Shown here piece by piece: positions 36,463 through 49,500 of a stretch of 64,000 bases of DNA. Location of the stretch: contig NC_089982.1 of the NCBI RefSeq assembly GCF_036417845.1, forward strand, positions 45,967,684-46,031,683. The letters are read 5' to 3'. Made by a program: the position numbers and the translations under genes. This stretch comes from Apteryx mantelli (lineage: Eukaryota; Chordata; Aves; Apterygiformes; Apterygidae). The notes under the pieces are model-generated. The model did not search any database and was not told the DNA's origin. It was given only the letters and a program-made list of their open reading frames with translations. Within the stretch, counting starts at the first letter, position 1; every line of letters starts with the position of its first letter.

Positions 36463-37761
36463 TTAGTAAATTTTTCTTGAATTTTTTTGGGGGGGATCTG
36501 TTATGAGAAGCTGGGTAAATAACTCATTATTTTAATATCTCAAAGCTATTAATTACATAAATTTCTATGGCTGCCTCTTCTGCAGAGAGAGGTTTCACAC
36601 CATTTTATATGCATGTAAAAGGTTATGTTTGTCCTGGTCTAGTCCTCAGAATTGCCTTTTGTGAGTAATGTAAAAACTGAACAGCTGAAAAATGGGAGGT
36701 CTTAAATTAGGGCTGGTGTTTGCTTTTTAAGAATCCTGTTGCTGGAGAGAGAGTCCTGGATCATCCAAGGAACCTTTAGCAGGATCTGCAGCATAGGGTA
36801 AAAGACGGCTCTGTTCTTAGTTAAGTTTTGCAGGAAAAAATTAATAACTTTGTCTATTTCGTGGTGGAATATAAATCCACACAAGTAACACTAGTGTTAT
36901 TTGATATTGAAACACCTAATAAAGGAACTGTGGATGAGATAATAGAAATCAGAAAGAATCTACATGACAGGTTTGTTAGGTAATCGTTTGCTTAAGAAAA
37001 TAACAGAAATGGTGGTTTGTGCTGCCTAGCAGACAAACAATGGGCATTAAAAAGAGCATCCAATGAAAGTCAGGATTTTTTTAAAAATGTGAAAATCTAA
37101 TAGTTGACTCAGTTTTAAAGATTACAAATTAAGAGATTTTGGCTACACTGAAGTAGTAGAAATGCCGTTGCTAGTAAACTTTATTATCTAAAAAGGCCGG
37201 GTGGGTCAATACTGTGATGGCAGCCCTGGGAGGAGCACGTTGTTCTTGCACATGGGGGTTTGGCTGCGTGGCCAAGCAGCATGTGCCTTCCCTAACGCTA
37301 ACTCAGTAGAGTTAAAACTGCTTGTATTGAGCTGACATTCCCTAATGAAAAATGACAGTATCTTTGTCCTATTTTTGTCAGATATTAAATCAGCATTACA
37401 GGAGACTGCCAAGTGGAAATAGGGCAGGATAAGCTGTTATGTTAATAGGTTTGACTTCTATCTTGGGGGGGTGGGGGAGGGATGCTTTTTACAGCAAGTA
37501 GGCCGTATAATTTTAAAGAAAGATTCCAAGTCTGGTAACAGTTGCATTTAATTACTAGATTTCCTCCGTAAGTATGGAAAACAAACGTCTGCTGTGAATG
37601 ATTAGTTTAAAAATAGAAACATGCTGCTTAAAAGTCTGCCTCCTCCTTTTGTTTTCTTTAATCTTTTTATGAATTAAAGAGAATTTATCTGGCTTGAATC
37701 TGCCTTTAGAACACAGTGGAGAGAAGGTGGGCTGGATTTAGATGCTGTTTTGGTGAGTGAA

Positions 37762-37782
37762 TTTTTTTTTTTTTTTTTTTTT
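37762..37782. repeat. T21 homopolymer
   Basis: Twenty-one consecutive T bases. This may be the reverse complement of an old retrotransposition tail, but no element body is recognised. Confidence 0.9.
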
Positions 37783-39991
37783 CCTCCTATGACTAACAGG
37801 AATGCCAACGTAGTGTATTCAGAAAGTAAGATGTTGCCAGCATGGTCAGACAAATGAAAGCAACAAGCAGCCAGCGGTGTGCGTGTCTCTGCAATCTGTG
37901 ATTTTTTTTGTTTGTTTAGGCTTCAGTTTTGGGGTTATTTTTCTGGTTTTTTGTTTGTTTGTTTTGTTTTTCTTGGCTGATGTAGGTTTGAGGAAAGATT
38001 TTTAAACTCATGATAAAGATTTCTGTAAACTTAAACCAAAGGTTAAGCTTATGCTTTATAGCAGGTTTCTTGACTGGGATTTATCAGTAAATTGTAGTCT
38101 CACTGTCTTTGAAGGAGCTTGCTGGGAAAGTATGTGCTTTTGCGGAGAAGGCTTCTTTTGTTAATAATTGGACAACGTGTTGAGGAGAAGTGTTTGTTCT
38201 ACCATTGTGTTTAAGTAAACTTCCTTATTGTCTTCCTTCTATTCGGGTTTAAACAATTCTAAAATGTTTGCTAATCCATTACGTATCTCATTAGATTTGG
38301 CAAGTTGGAAATTCGGGAAAAAAAGATTCTTTGCTTAATGTTAGCTGTTCTTGAAACAGGTTGATGCTTTTCTAGGGGTGCATTTTATAGCATAAAATTC
38401 CTATTTCCAGAAAACCCATTCATTTCCCATACGGGAATGAAAATATTCCCACCTGGCTGCATGTATACTTTATATGTATAAAACAAAAAAGACGACTTTT
38501 TGTAGTGAAGAGGTGATACCTGAAAAAGGATCCTATTAAGCAGGAATACCTGAGGAAGAAGCCGAGGTTTTTTGCTTTGCTGCTGAGGAAGGGAAGGTAT
38601 TAGGTATTAGCAGCTACTGTTTTCATTACTTCAATTTTCCAACTTCTGTTGCCTTTGGCTAGAAGGCATCTTATGCCATTTTGAAGGCTTTCTCCTTCTC
38701 CACGCGTGAATATGCTTTCCTGCAGCTCGCAGAACAAACAATTCCTTTCTCATTGTAATGTACTAATTGTTGCTGCTCTAAGATGGTCTGTATTTCATCT
38801 TTCTCTCACATCACCTCGTCTTGAATCCCCCATGCTAGTCACTGACTGCAATGCTTTTAGCGTTTCTCTGGCTTTCCTAAGCCGCAACTTATTTTCCTTT
38901 GATTTCATTGTAGAACAGTGTTACAGGTATCAGCAGTCAGCACTGATGTCTGGTAGAACCTGGAGCAGCAGGAGAAATACAAGAGTTGTAAGGAGGTAAA
39001 AGTAAAGGTAAAACCAGTGCACCACTTTATATGCTGTTTACATTTGGAAAACTTTCTTTACAGTTGAAGGTCTCAAAATATAACTGTTGATGAAAGTAAA
39101 GCATAAGCAGATGGTGCTCTGCCCACGAAGTTTCTTTCCTATTTTGTTGCTTTAAAAAAAATTGGCAATGAAAATGGCTTAGCAAGAACTGTTCTGGTCT
39201 GAATCAATATAGTTGACTTTTACTAATGCAGAAAATATTATGTTAAATAATATGCTTTAGAATAAACACAACACTTTTAATGAAATTATATGCACTTCTT
39301 TTATATTTGAGCATTTTGTCAAAGCTTGGGGGGTTAAATCCACTTTGGCTTAAACCTATAGTAAAAGATATTTCAGATTTCCCTTATTAGGAAGTCTGAA
39401 AAGGTAGATAGCATTTCAGTAGGGGTGAAGCATAGCAGGACTCCATTTAATTTCTCAGTTCCTGCTTTTATGGATTTCAGATATTTAAATATTTTTCAGA
39501 TATTTTTAATTTTGTGATAGTTGATAAGGATTCTGATTAAGTCAAAAAACATCAGGGTATTCATTTTGGTTTATTATGTTAATTGACTGTAGAAAATGAA
39601 CTGATCATAATATTTTAAATTAAAAAAGAGTTAAAACCAAACTTAAGTGTCTGGGATGATAATGTCATGAGTTTTCTATTCATCCTGTTGGTGAAGGCAT
39701 CACAAGAAAGACAGTATTGAGATTAGATTTTCTTCAGAGAAAATACATTCTGCTCTGTGTGCTTTAGTCTTGAAAAACGATTTGCTGGACTTCTGCTTAA
39801 ATGAGGCCTTGAAGTCAGCTTTTCAAGGCAGTGTATGTGTGTCTATTATATAAGCCACGCATGCATCAGTGATGCATTTATCGCATACCTTAGACTGCTT
39901 CACCTGCTCTGTTTCTGCTAATCCGTCTCCCACAGTATTATTCTAACACTCCAAATCTCTGAGCAGATTTAAGCAGCAGCTGTGAAGTGTC

Positions 39992-40008
39992 TTTTTTTTT
40001 TTTTTTTT
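39992..40008. repeat. T17 run in a pyrimidine-rich stretch
   Basis: A run of seventeen T bases is followed by about 40 bases of mostly C and T. It superficially resembles a polypyrimidine tract, but no exon follows it that I can support. Confidence 0.85.
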
Positions 40009-40639
40009 CCTCCCCTCTTCCAGACTTTCCCCTTTCTTTTCTTCCCCCTCCACATTGTGGGATGCTATGAAGCATCTTCCTCTTGGGCAGGACTGAGAGC
40101 TTCACTTGTGATTAGCTTGAAAATAACAATATCTTATTAATCTGCACAGGTGGAAGTGGTGGGAGTTTTTTTGTTGGCTTCTTTTTATGAAATATCTCCT
40201 TTTAGTGATTGTCTGCAAGTATATTCCAGTTGTGGGTATGTGGGTAGTGACCTGCTTGTGATCAGAGAGGTTTTAGTCAGCAGTCCTGAGGTCCAAAAGG
40301 ACGATGCATGGATTTCCTGTGCCTCAGCTGCTTTTGATGAGGGAGTATCTCTTAATGCGTCTTTTATCACTGCTTGGAGATCATGAACTCCAAACGCTGC
40401 TATTTCTGTCAATGTGTGGCCTGAGATTTATTCAGGGTGTAAAGTGATCTCAAGTACTCTCTGTGGAAATAGTCTAGCCCTGGGCCTCCAAAGTGAGACT
40501 GCAGATTAATTTCTGGGATACATTTGTGTGATGTAGGTATCTAAGAGCAGAAGACTACCTCTCTGTTTTCCAAAACAATATTTGTATTGAAGACTTGTAT
40601 TTTTTAGTTAGATAAATATCACAGGCAGATTGGGCTCAG

Positions 40640-41380
40640 GAAGGCTGAGAAGTGCGGACTTGACACAGAGGCATAAAGGTCTTTGAGCAGGTCTGGCCAT
40701 GAGCTCCTTCAGCCTCTCCAACTCATAAAATACCTTCAGGAAGCAGAGGTATCCATGTCCCTGGAATCAAGATTGGGAGAAGTCTTTGCTGTCAAAGCTG
40801 GGTCAGAAAGTTTATCCCAATTTAGCTTTGGGACATCCCAGGTTCACAGTAGGCATGTTTCCCTTAGGAGGATTTGAAGAGTATATTCAACCTGCTCTGG
40901 CAACTGAAAGTTTTTCTGTCCACTGTGGTGAAAACCTGTTTGTTCCTGCTCAATTACATGGCCTACATGCTTATATGGCTTTGAACAGCAGCTTACCAAG
41001 CATGGCGTGCATATTGCTTCTGGGCAAGTTGTAGGCATTTGCAAAGAAGTTGCCATTGCCCTGCTCTAACTCCTCAAATTTATCTTGAGCGATACCCTCT
41101 TGCCTGGAGAGTGTGCATAGGGGATCTTTGCACTCAGGGTATCTATGTGAGGGGAACACCCCACAAAGCCATATCAGCATTTTGGATCTACAGGCAATTC
41201 ATGAGACCCTCGAGTCCTTAGGTAATATATCTTGGAGCAGTAGGTGGGAATCCAAACCATCACTATCGCAGAAGTTCTTTTATGTAGAGAAACAAAGGGG
41301 AGAAGTTGCCATAAAATACGGAGTCACTGTATTAGAGAGCAGACTTGCCTTTTCCATGAATAGTCATTGAAACCTCTCAG
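40640..41380. other. Unidentified segment, possible old repeat
   Basis: About 740 bp with more balanced base composition than its flanks and several short open frames on both strands (for example 40786-41034 and 41113-41370 on plus; 40844-41056 and 40971-41180 on minus). The fragmented frames look like decayed coding or repeat sequence, but I recognise no transposase, reverse transcriptase or cellular protein. Confidence 0.25.
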
Positions 41381-43213
41381 GTAGGTTTCCAAATTTTGCT
41401 CCTGTTATCTTCCACCAAGACTTGTGATGACAGGGGAGTCGTCAAGCTGTTTTGATAAAAGGGAGCAGACTGCCAGAATAGTTCATGTAGCCTTTAATCT
41501 TTGTGTATGCCTGAGGGGTCTTGGAAAAAGAGGATGGCAGGGAGCAGACTGGATTAATTTTTCTGGATGAAATGGATATGTCCTGGGGGTTGGCCTACTT
41601 TATAATAATTAGAATTCTTTGAAATTTGCTGTCCTTGAGCACATTTCATCTGTCCTACGTCCCTTTTCTCTGATTCCCTTATGCCTAGATCTTGTGGTTG
41701 AGAGGTGCAGGAGATATGCATAGTGTCTCCTCGGGAGGTGGTTGTTTTGGCAGTATTTCCCAGTAGTGTGCAATGTCTAAGCCCAAGCTGAAATGAATGT
41801 GTGTGGTGAAATGTGCATAGCGACTGCTCATATCAAAGGTACTTAATTACTATAAGCTAAGCAGTTTCTCCATTCTCAGCTTAACCGTAAGACATGCAAG
41901 TCACAGATTTTCAGATTTTAACATAATATTTACAGAAAGCTATAAAATATTTTTAAAATAGTGGGGGTTTTTGTTGTTTTGTTTTGTTTTTATCAGCCCT
42001 GTATGTTCATATCAATGGTGACTAAGGTATGATCCGATCCTCATGGGGAAGCTTGATGTCGATCATTGCCTGCAGCCAACACAAGTCTGTGTTAGTGTAG
42101 TGGAACATATTGATTTTTACCATTCCATGTTCTTACTCCAATCTCATCCTCAGCTGAAGGACGACTGCCTCATTTAGGCTGCTTTTTTCCCCCCCTCCCT
42201 CCCTCCCCAGTGAATTTTTTTTCTTGTTGTTGATTCTTCATGGGAATTTGGGGAGTTAACTAGGCTTATTCTCATAGCCTGCTGTTCAACAACTGAACAG
42301 TTTTCTTGCATTGCGGTAAGATAAGATATTAAGCAATATGAATCTCAGAAAGTAAGAAAGATCAGACTACTTTTCTGGACTTTATTCTCTGGAATAGCTT
42401 GGGCAATCTATCTGTTAAGGTTTTTATTGTATTTAGGAAAAAGAACTGTTTCTTTTTAAACTCTATAGCTCAAGCTTAAAGTTAAGGAAGTCTTTACAGC
42501 TTCAAATGGTGAGCACCAAACTCTCACTGTTAGACTTAGCCAGTTAGCTCAGCTGCAAAGGAGAGGTGACTTTTCAGGTTTTTGAACGCTTGGGATATTT
42601 GCAAGAATTTAATCTGCACTGATAACTTCTCAAAATACAGTTTGCAGTTTAATGCCAGCAATCCTAATCTTAAAGTATGGCTCACAGCTGCTATTTTCAA
42701 AGAAACAGACAGAATTGTTTTATCTGTTAATTTGGTTTATCTAACAACCTTAATGTACTTTTTATATTACTGAAGGCATAAGGTTGCAAGCAGAATTTAT
42801 TATGCTTATTAGGTCTATGCTTTAAAAATATGAAAAATTCATATTCATATCTTAACTGACTCTAAAGCTCTAAAATGCTCATCAGTGAGAGTACTTTAAA
42901 GGATCTGAAGGAACTGTATTTTATTTTCTTCCTTTCTCTCTTTTCTCCAGAGTTAGCAAATCTCAGTTTAGGAAAAGCTTTTATATATTTCCTAAACAGT
43001 ATGGGCATTTTTAAAGCCCAGTTTTCCTAATGAGAAAGCTAAAGTTTCAGTAACAGAATCAGTGTCTTACAGCTGAACTGGTTAAATATTTATGTATGTA
43101 GTTGACTTTCTGTAAGTCACTTTGCTTTTACAAATGGCAGTCTTGAAACTGTATATATTGTAAGAGATCTATTGTCTATTTAACACCAAACCCCCAAACA
43201 ACTTTCTAGTAGG

Positions 43214-43242
43214 CAGTCCATTCCCCACAGTCCATTCCCCAC
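43214..43242. repeat. 15-bp perfect tandem duplication
   Basis: The unit CAGTCCATTCCCCA occurs twice back to back and runs into a short AC repeat. It is a minor local duplication. Confidence 0.8.
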
Positions 43243-45470
43243 ACACACATTCACCTGTTAATTTTTGCCAGAAGTTAATGCTGTGTAACTGTTTTATACT
43301 ATATTGACCACAGAACCCAAAGAAACTAAGGTGTGTGAAAATGACCGGTTATGGTAACCTGAATGTTTTAAGCTGTGCTGTTTTGCACCAATGCATGTTA
43401 ATCTCTATGTCCCTTTCACTTCATACATTTCACGAACTGACTCCAGCCATATGTTAGTTGATGGAATGCATGAAAACAATGGGAAATTTTATGTCAATAT
43501 GACCATAATGCTTTGTTTATCCCAGGTAATGTTTGTATTGTTAAGATCAATGTATATGATATTCCTAAGGACTTTTCTTTTTTTGAAGTGTAGAGTATGT
43601 AAAGAGGCTTTTTATAATATTTGTATTTTTGCTTTTAAAGTTTTTGCTTGTTCAACTTGATTTCATTTGTATGCTGGGGAAATGTGGTCAGCTCTAGATT
43701 GGCATATTCCTTAATATCATTTCTGATCTAGTGGTAATGGCATAAAAGATGTCTGGATACAAAAGCAAGAAAATATGTGCTAATTTTGCTTCCTTCTTTA
43801 TCCTAGGTGGAAGGGAGTTCTGTGTGTCCTTTGGGTGCATCTGGGAAGGAAAGCATAGTACTGAAGACTTGGAAATAAATGTTCAAATCAAGTGCTGTGA
43901 AAAGAGTGACCATTTTTAAATTCTTTTAATGAGCTCCATTGACAGTTGGAGCTCTCCTGAAAGGAGAGCAGTGCCTTCACATAGTGGAGGGCAACTGCAG
44001 ATTGTACGCATCTTCCTTTCCTGTCAGAATTTAAGAACACTCAGCAATCTCATTAAATCTGTAGTAAGACGACAAAAGTAATCACTTTTTTTGTACCACT
44101 ATTTTATTATAGAAGTAAAAGGACAGAATGGAGATCCGTACTGCTAAGAATACTTAAGAGAAGTCTCCTTTTCTTTAGAGTGTGATGATGTTCCTGTGTT
44201 ACTGTTAACTTTTACCATAAAAAGCACTTGAACAGTCGTGGATGTCTTGGAAAGTTAAAGGCTGGCCACTGCAAGGACTACCCAAAATAAAGTTTTATGG
44301 GTTTACCACCCCATTAAGTAATCCAAGCATTTTGCTTCTATGACTTAGATATGATCCGGGTGTGGTGACTTGGGAAACCATACAGCTGGGGAAACCTGAG
44401 GGGTTTTTTTTGATGTTCTCAGTGTACCATGGGCGCCTGGCTCTAAATTCAATGGGGACATAAATGTGCTGCCTTTATGCTTCTGATTGCTAGCACAGTA
44501 TGTGAGCCTCCACGAAGGGAGAAGAGAAATTCAGAGGCGAGAGGCACTCTTGTGCCTTAAAAAACGGGGGGGACGGAAGGGGACAAACAAACAACAAAAA
44601 ACCCTCTGTAGAGCTAAGCAGCTGCTGTCAGGCCAGCCTGGAGCCATTTGTTCTCCCTTGTGCCCCTCGGAGAGATCCTGAGGAGGGCTTGGCAATGGCT
44701 AGAAATAACTCGGGTGGGCAGGTCTGCAGGGCCCTTTTTTCTCATGTGCATGACGTGGTTGGGAAGGGAGCTGTGCTCTGTGCGTTTTGCTGTTGGGGCG
44801 CTCTCATCTGTGTTCTTCAGTTGCCCCTCATTTCCAGCAGCTTTTTTTCTTGCTCCTTTTTCAAGCTAGCTCAGTACTGATGTTCACCATGCTCACAGAT
44901 GCTGAATTCCTTTGGCTACCTGGCATGGCTTGTGTTGGGAAGTCCTTGGTCCAGCTCAGCATGCAGGTGTAAAGGTGCTAGTGTTGGCACACAGAAAGGA
45001 CAGGAATGTGTAGTGAGGAAGTAAACTGACTATGGAAATATAGCCATCTTAGTCTGGAATAGGGGCTTGAAAAACTACCAGACATCTAGTATCTATCTGA
45101 CACGGGCTGAAAGCCACAAGTGAGAAGTAAACAAATGTAGAGACAGCTCATCTGCATCAGCTAATAAACAGTTTAATTTGTTCAGCTACAGCTAGGTATA
45201 TCTTGATACAACTAGGTATATATTGCTGTTCGTTCTTCTAGTATTCCATAGTTCACCTTACAGCAGAATTGAAAAATATCACCTTCAGGTTTTACTGCAT
45301 CAGTATATCTGCAGTCTTGGTAAGATAAATGTCAGTGTAATGCATCACTGTATTGACATTCAAAAATCTGCCAGATTTTTCAGATAAAGCAGGGAAGTCA
45401 AATTTGAGTAACTTTACTCAGTAGGAAAGGTAGACAAGAGTGTGTGGTGGGGTTTTTTTGTTTGTTTGGG

Positions 45471-45495
45471 TTTTTTTTTTTTTTTTTTTTTTTTT
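45471..45495. repeat. T25 homopolymer
   Basis: Twenty-five consecutive T bases preceded by a T/G-rich stretch (about 45450-45470). It is the longest homopolymer in the window, and its length is likely to be unreliable. Confidence 0.9.
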
Positions 45496-45822
45496 GCATT
45501 TTATATAAAACTGACTTCTTTTACAAAACTATTCTATGTCATACTGTCAAGAATTATAGCACTGGAAATGCTACCCTAAACAAAAAGAAACTGTCCTGTT
45601 TCCAGGCAAAATCTTATGTCTGAAATGACTTTTATTGCTTGTGGCTTTTACCTGCTCTTTACTTAAGAAATAGTTTCTGCTCTTCATGTTCTGTTGAAGT
45701 TATTAAGAATGGAAAGCTTAGCAGTAGCTTACTTTTTAAGCTCTTATATTTTTAAACTAGACTGAATTTAAAAAGTGAAAAAATCCAACCTTAATAAAGT
45801 CAGGCTATCCCAGTTTTTTCCA

Positions 45823-46060
45823 TAGGATCACAGGATAATTCAAACTGGAAGGTACCTCAACTGGAAGGTCCAACCTCCTGCTCAAAGCAGGGTCAGCTCT
45901 GAGGTCAGACCACGTTGCTCAGGGCTTGGTGCAGTCGGGTCTTGAAAACCTGCGAGGATGGAAACTATGAAACCTCTGAGCTTCTTGTTCCACTGCTTGA
46001 CTGTCCTCTTGGTGAAAGCTTTTCCTTATATCTAGTCTGATATTTCCTCACCAGGGCATG
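45823..46060 (-). mobile_element. CR1 LINE fragment, 3' end, minus orientation
   Basis: Read on the plus strand this begins ATAGGATCACAGGATAATTC and continues 'AACTGGAAGGTACCTCAA', the reverse complement of the diagnostic CR1 3' end (consensus near ATAGAATCAT...TTGGAAAAGACC). Blocks such as CTTGTTCCACTGCTTGACTG and GGTGAAAGCTTTTCCTTATATCTA also match the CR1 3' region. About 240 bp is kept, which is the usual severe 5' truncation. It is not coding and not active. It lies next to a plus-strand CR1 copy. Confidence 0.88.
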
Positions 46061-46109
46061 TCCATGTAGTAGAAACCGAGCCGTATCTACCCCACAGAGT
46101 TGTAGTTCC

Positions 46110-46432
46110 AAGAGTCATTGCAGCGAAGACGGAGCCAAACTCTTCTCAGAGGCGCACAGCTAAAGCGCAATGGTCCTGGAGTCAATGGTCTTGCAAGCTG
46201 TAGCAAGGGAAATAATGTTTGGATATAAGGAAAAGATGCTTACCGTGAGAATAGTGAAGAACTGGACCAGGTCGTCCAGGAACACTGTAGACTCTCCATC
46301 CATGGAGATACTCAGAGGGCATACTGGAGATACTGGAGCAACCTGCTGTAACAGTGAAGTTGCCCCAACTTTGAGCAGGAAGCTGAAGTAGAATGAAGTC
46401 ATCTAATCCAAATTACTGTATGAATCAGTGAT
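46110..46432 (+). mobile_element. CR1 LINE fragment, 3' end, plus orientation
   Basis: Matches the CR1 3' region in sense orientation. It contains 'CTTACCGTGAGAATAGTGAAGAACTGGA', here cited only by its key words GTGAG and ACTGGA. Next come CTCCATCCATGGAGATACTC, a TGGAGCAACCTGCTGTAAC block and a GAAGTAGAATGAAGTCATCT block, ending in a degenerate ATTACTGTATGAATCAGTGA (the old ATTCTATGATTCTATGA-type 3' terminus). About 320 bp remain. It is decayed and non-functional, and about 50 bp separates it from the opposite-strand copy. Confidence 0.88.
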
Positions 46433-46533
46433 AATAGCTATTCCTGGTCTCATCAGTTTCACCACAGAACACATTGGAACCTCTTCATCTTTGTTTCTGG
46501 TATTTTTAGTTTGGCTTCAGACTTAAAACTGTA

Positions 46534-46561
46534 AAATTGTTTAATTGCAATTAAACAATTT
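46534..46561. repeat. 28-bp perfect palindrome
   Basis: AAATTGTTTAATTG is followed with no spacer by its exact reverse complement, so all 14 base pairs match. It lies about 100 bp after the plus-strand CR1 copy. It could be the tip of an old foldback element or an unusually symmetrical homeodomain-type motif, since each half contains TTTAATTG. No function can be read from sequence. Confidence 0.9.
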
Positions 46562-49500
46562 AAGAAAGTTTGTTTTGCTTTTTTAAACTATGGAAACTGT
46601 TTAGTGGGTTAGTCACTTAACCTCTTTATTTTTATCTTAATTACTTTAGACAATTTGTGCAAGCCTAGATGGTATGATCAAGTAATGTATTGGGAAACTG
46701 TTGATTTGGTTAACTGGCATATGACACTTAGAGAACTTAATTTTAAATAAAAAACCTTCTATGTTGTCCTGTTGTCAGTTGTGTGCAAGAACTTTTTAAC
46801 AGAAAACACTTTTCCCAAAGGTCGGTTGATTAATGACAGTAATACTGGCTTGGTTGATGACTGTATGATTGTAATGTCTTTTACAGAAAAAGTTGTTGTT
46901 CTATATTGTTTTTCCTTACCATCTTCAACATAATAGTTTTGCAAGTAATTGAAATGTTAGGAAAAAAAAAGTGAATTTTATTTCCTCTTTTTTTTTCTTT
47001 TGTGTTTTGGGGTTAAAATATCTTCCTTGAGGGTTTTCTTTGGTTTCATTTTGCTGATTCTATTCTGAAGCACAGTAAACAAGTATATATTGTTTACTGT
47101 CTTGTTGAGGTACTCCTTTCAGTTTCTCCTTCTCTGGAATTTGATGCCTTATGCATCCACTTTCCCTTTCATGCTAAAGATCCAAATAGTGACATCTTTC
47201 TTCTTTTGCAATTCTTCTTCTTGGGAGGCACTGCCTATTCCAGGCCAGCCATGAGTATAAACAGTCTTACTGACTCTTTTAGTTACTGGCCACATTTTGC
47301 TCTGTTAGAGAGAACAGAATGTTTCTTGAGGACTGTAAATAACTTGTGAAATGAATTTTCTGACAGTTTTTAACAAAATAGTCTTTGTTAGAAACTGAAG
47401 TGCAAGACTAGCTTGTGAAGATTTTTATTAAGGTCAGATTGTGCTCTCTTATATCCAGCTCATTAAGTAGATGTTTATATCAGAACTGTGCTTCGCTAAC
47501 ATCTTTTGTATATTTGATATAATAGGTGAAGACCACAGTCTTCATAAGTGCAATCACTAGTACCTCCATTTGAGGCCTATTTGGAGCCTGTGTGCCTAGT
47601 CTTCATGGCTTGATTTGCAGCAGGTGTGATCTGAGGAAAGGTTCACAGTCATTTGGAGGATCGGATTTTAACCAAAATTCCGTTTTAGTTATTTACGTGG
47701 GGAGTTTGAGTTGCAAAGTCTTCTGAGTTCATAACAAAAATGTTTCCCTGGAGTAAACTTTAAAAAGATTACAGTACTTAATGCAAATATCTCTTGCTAC
47801 TGTTTTGATGGTTGTGTGTCATCAGGCAGTTAGACCACCTGTAGAGAACACTGACCTCCATTCATTACAAGCAGGAAGGAACCCCATATGTCCCTGCTCC
47901 TCTGCTGTAAGCAAAATGATTTAACCAGTGGGATGTTACTGTAATCTAATATCGATTTAAATGCAAGAGATTCCAACACGCAGTAGTAACAGTTACTTTT
48001 ATATTAAATTCCTCTTTTTAAAACAAAAACTATGAAAAGCTTATCACACTGGTTGAAATTCTTACCACTTAAAGGCATAAGAATTTGTTAACTACCAAAT
48101 GTAGGGGGTTTTTTGTTGTTTTTTTTGTTTTTAATGAGGAGGGAGGGATGATGAGAGCAGCTATTGGAATGCGACACTTCTTCCCTCCTTGAGTGGTTGT
48201 TCCCTTGCAAGGGAGATCAGAGCACACAAGAAGATGGTGGTCGTTCGCTGGCAGAAGCTGAGAGACTTAACATGGCTCATTTGGAAGATATTCAGGGCTG
48301 GGGCCTGATACTTGGTGCTGCGTAAAGAGAAAGCTAGAAGGATGCCAGTTTCAAAGTCAGCTTCGAGAGTAGTGTTTTGAATACTGGGTCTCGGGCAGCC
48401 TCAAGTTCAGGTTGCTTGCACTATCCTGGGTCATTAGCACTAATGAAGTAAACGTCAAGGCAGTCAGTTTCTTCAAATTCAACTGCAGCATGTCTGGATC
48501 TCCATTAGAGCTTGTCTAAAAAGGAACATGGTGACTTCTCTAGCCAAAAGAAAAGATATTGCATGTGGCGTACAGAGGTACGTGCAAGGCTGTAAGGATA
48601 GAGAACAGCAGAGAACCCAGTTGAACTCAATGACATAATTTGTAAATTAACGTAGCACAGCCTTTGAAGAAGTATTTGAATTGGATTATGGTGTTCTTGC
48701 TGACTGTCTAAAAGATGCAATGAATCTGATTGTGGCCATCCATGATAGCAGTCCAGTGGCTGCTAAAGCAGATGTAGTAAATAGATTTTGACATGCATCT
48801 CTTATACTTCACAGCAAAACAAATAATGGCATTGGTTGCATTTACCATGGGAAGAGTCATCCATTTGCTGAGATCTGTTTCTCTGTTCAATAAATTGGTT
48901 CTTACAAATTTAGCATTGTTGCAGAGCCCATTTTTTCCCTTCCTATGCTTCAAATGCATGTATTGTGTTGTTGTTTTTCTTTTTTTGAAAAGTAGTGAGG
49001 ACAGGTAAAAACTTACCTCAACAGTTCAACAGAATATTGATTTATTGACAAATATCAGGCAGATTTTCTTTAATATCCTATGCAGAAAAGATGCAGGGAT
49101 TAAGGGTCGGGGAAAGACGGGACAGAACACAACTGAACATAACAAGTGATCTTTTTTATTTTTTTCCCCCCTCACTTTCATTGTCAATCAGTACACAAGG
49201 TAATTATGTAAATACTCCAGTGAATTTCTCATATCTGTTAGGAGTTCAGATTAAATTCAGAGAAGTGGGTTTTAGTCTGTGTGTGTAACTTTCATGCAAA
49301 GCAGCTTTTGGTTTTGGCTGGTTATTTCTTTGAGAAAGCTTTCAAAATGGTAAGGTTTATCAAGTTGTGAAATGCAGTTTTAGAAATGGAGTTTAAAAAA
49401 AAACGCACAGGAATAGGCTGAGCCTGAGAATGGTGGTAATATTTCAAGATAAATGAAAATCTAATCATGCCATTTGTTTCTTAATAGCAAAAGTATGAAG

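Noticed and set aside
42182..42210. Long pyrimidine tract ending CCCCAG, like a 3' splice site
   Set aside because: No conserved open exon follows, and the GALNT7 exon 1 to exon 2 join is explained without an extra exon. It is more likely a (CTCC)n tract.
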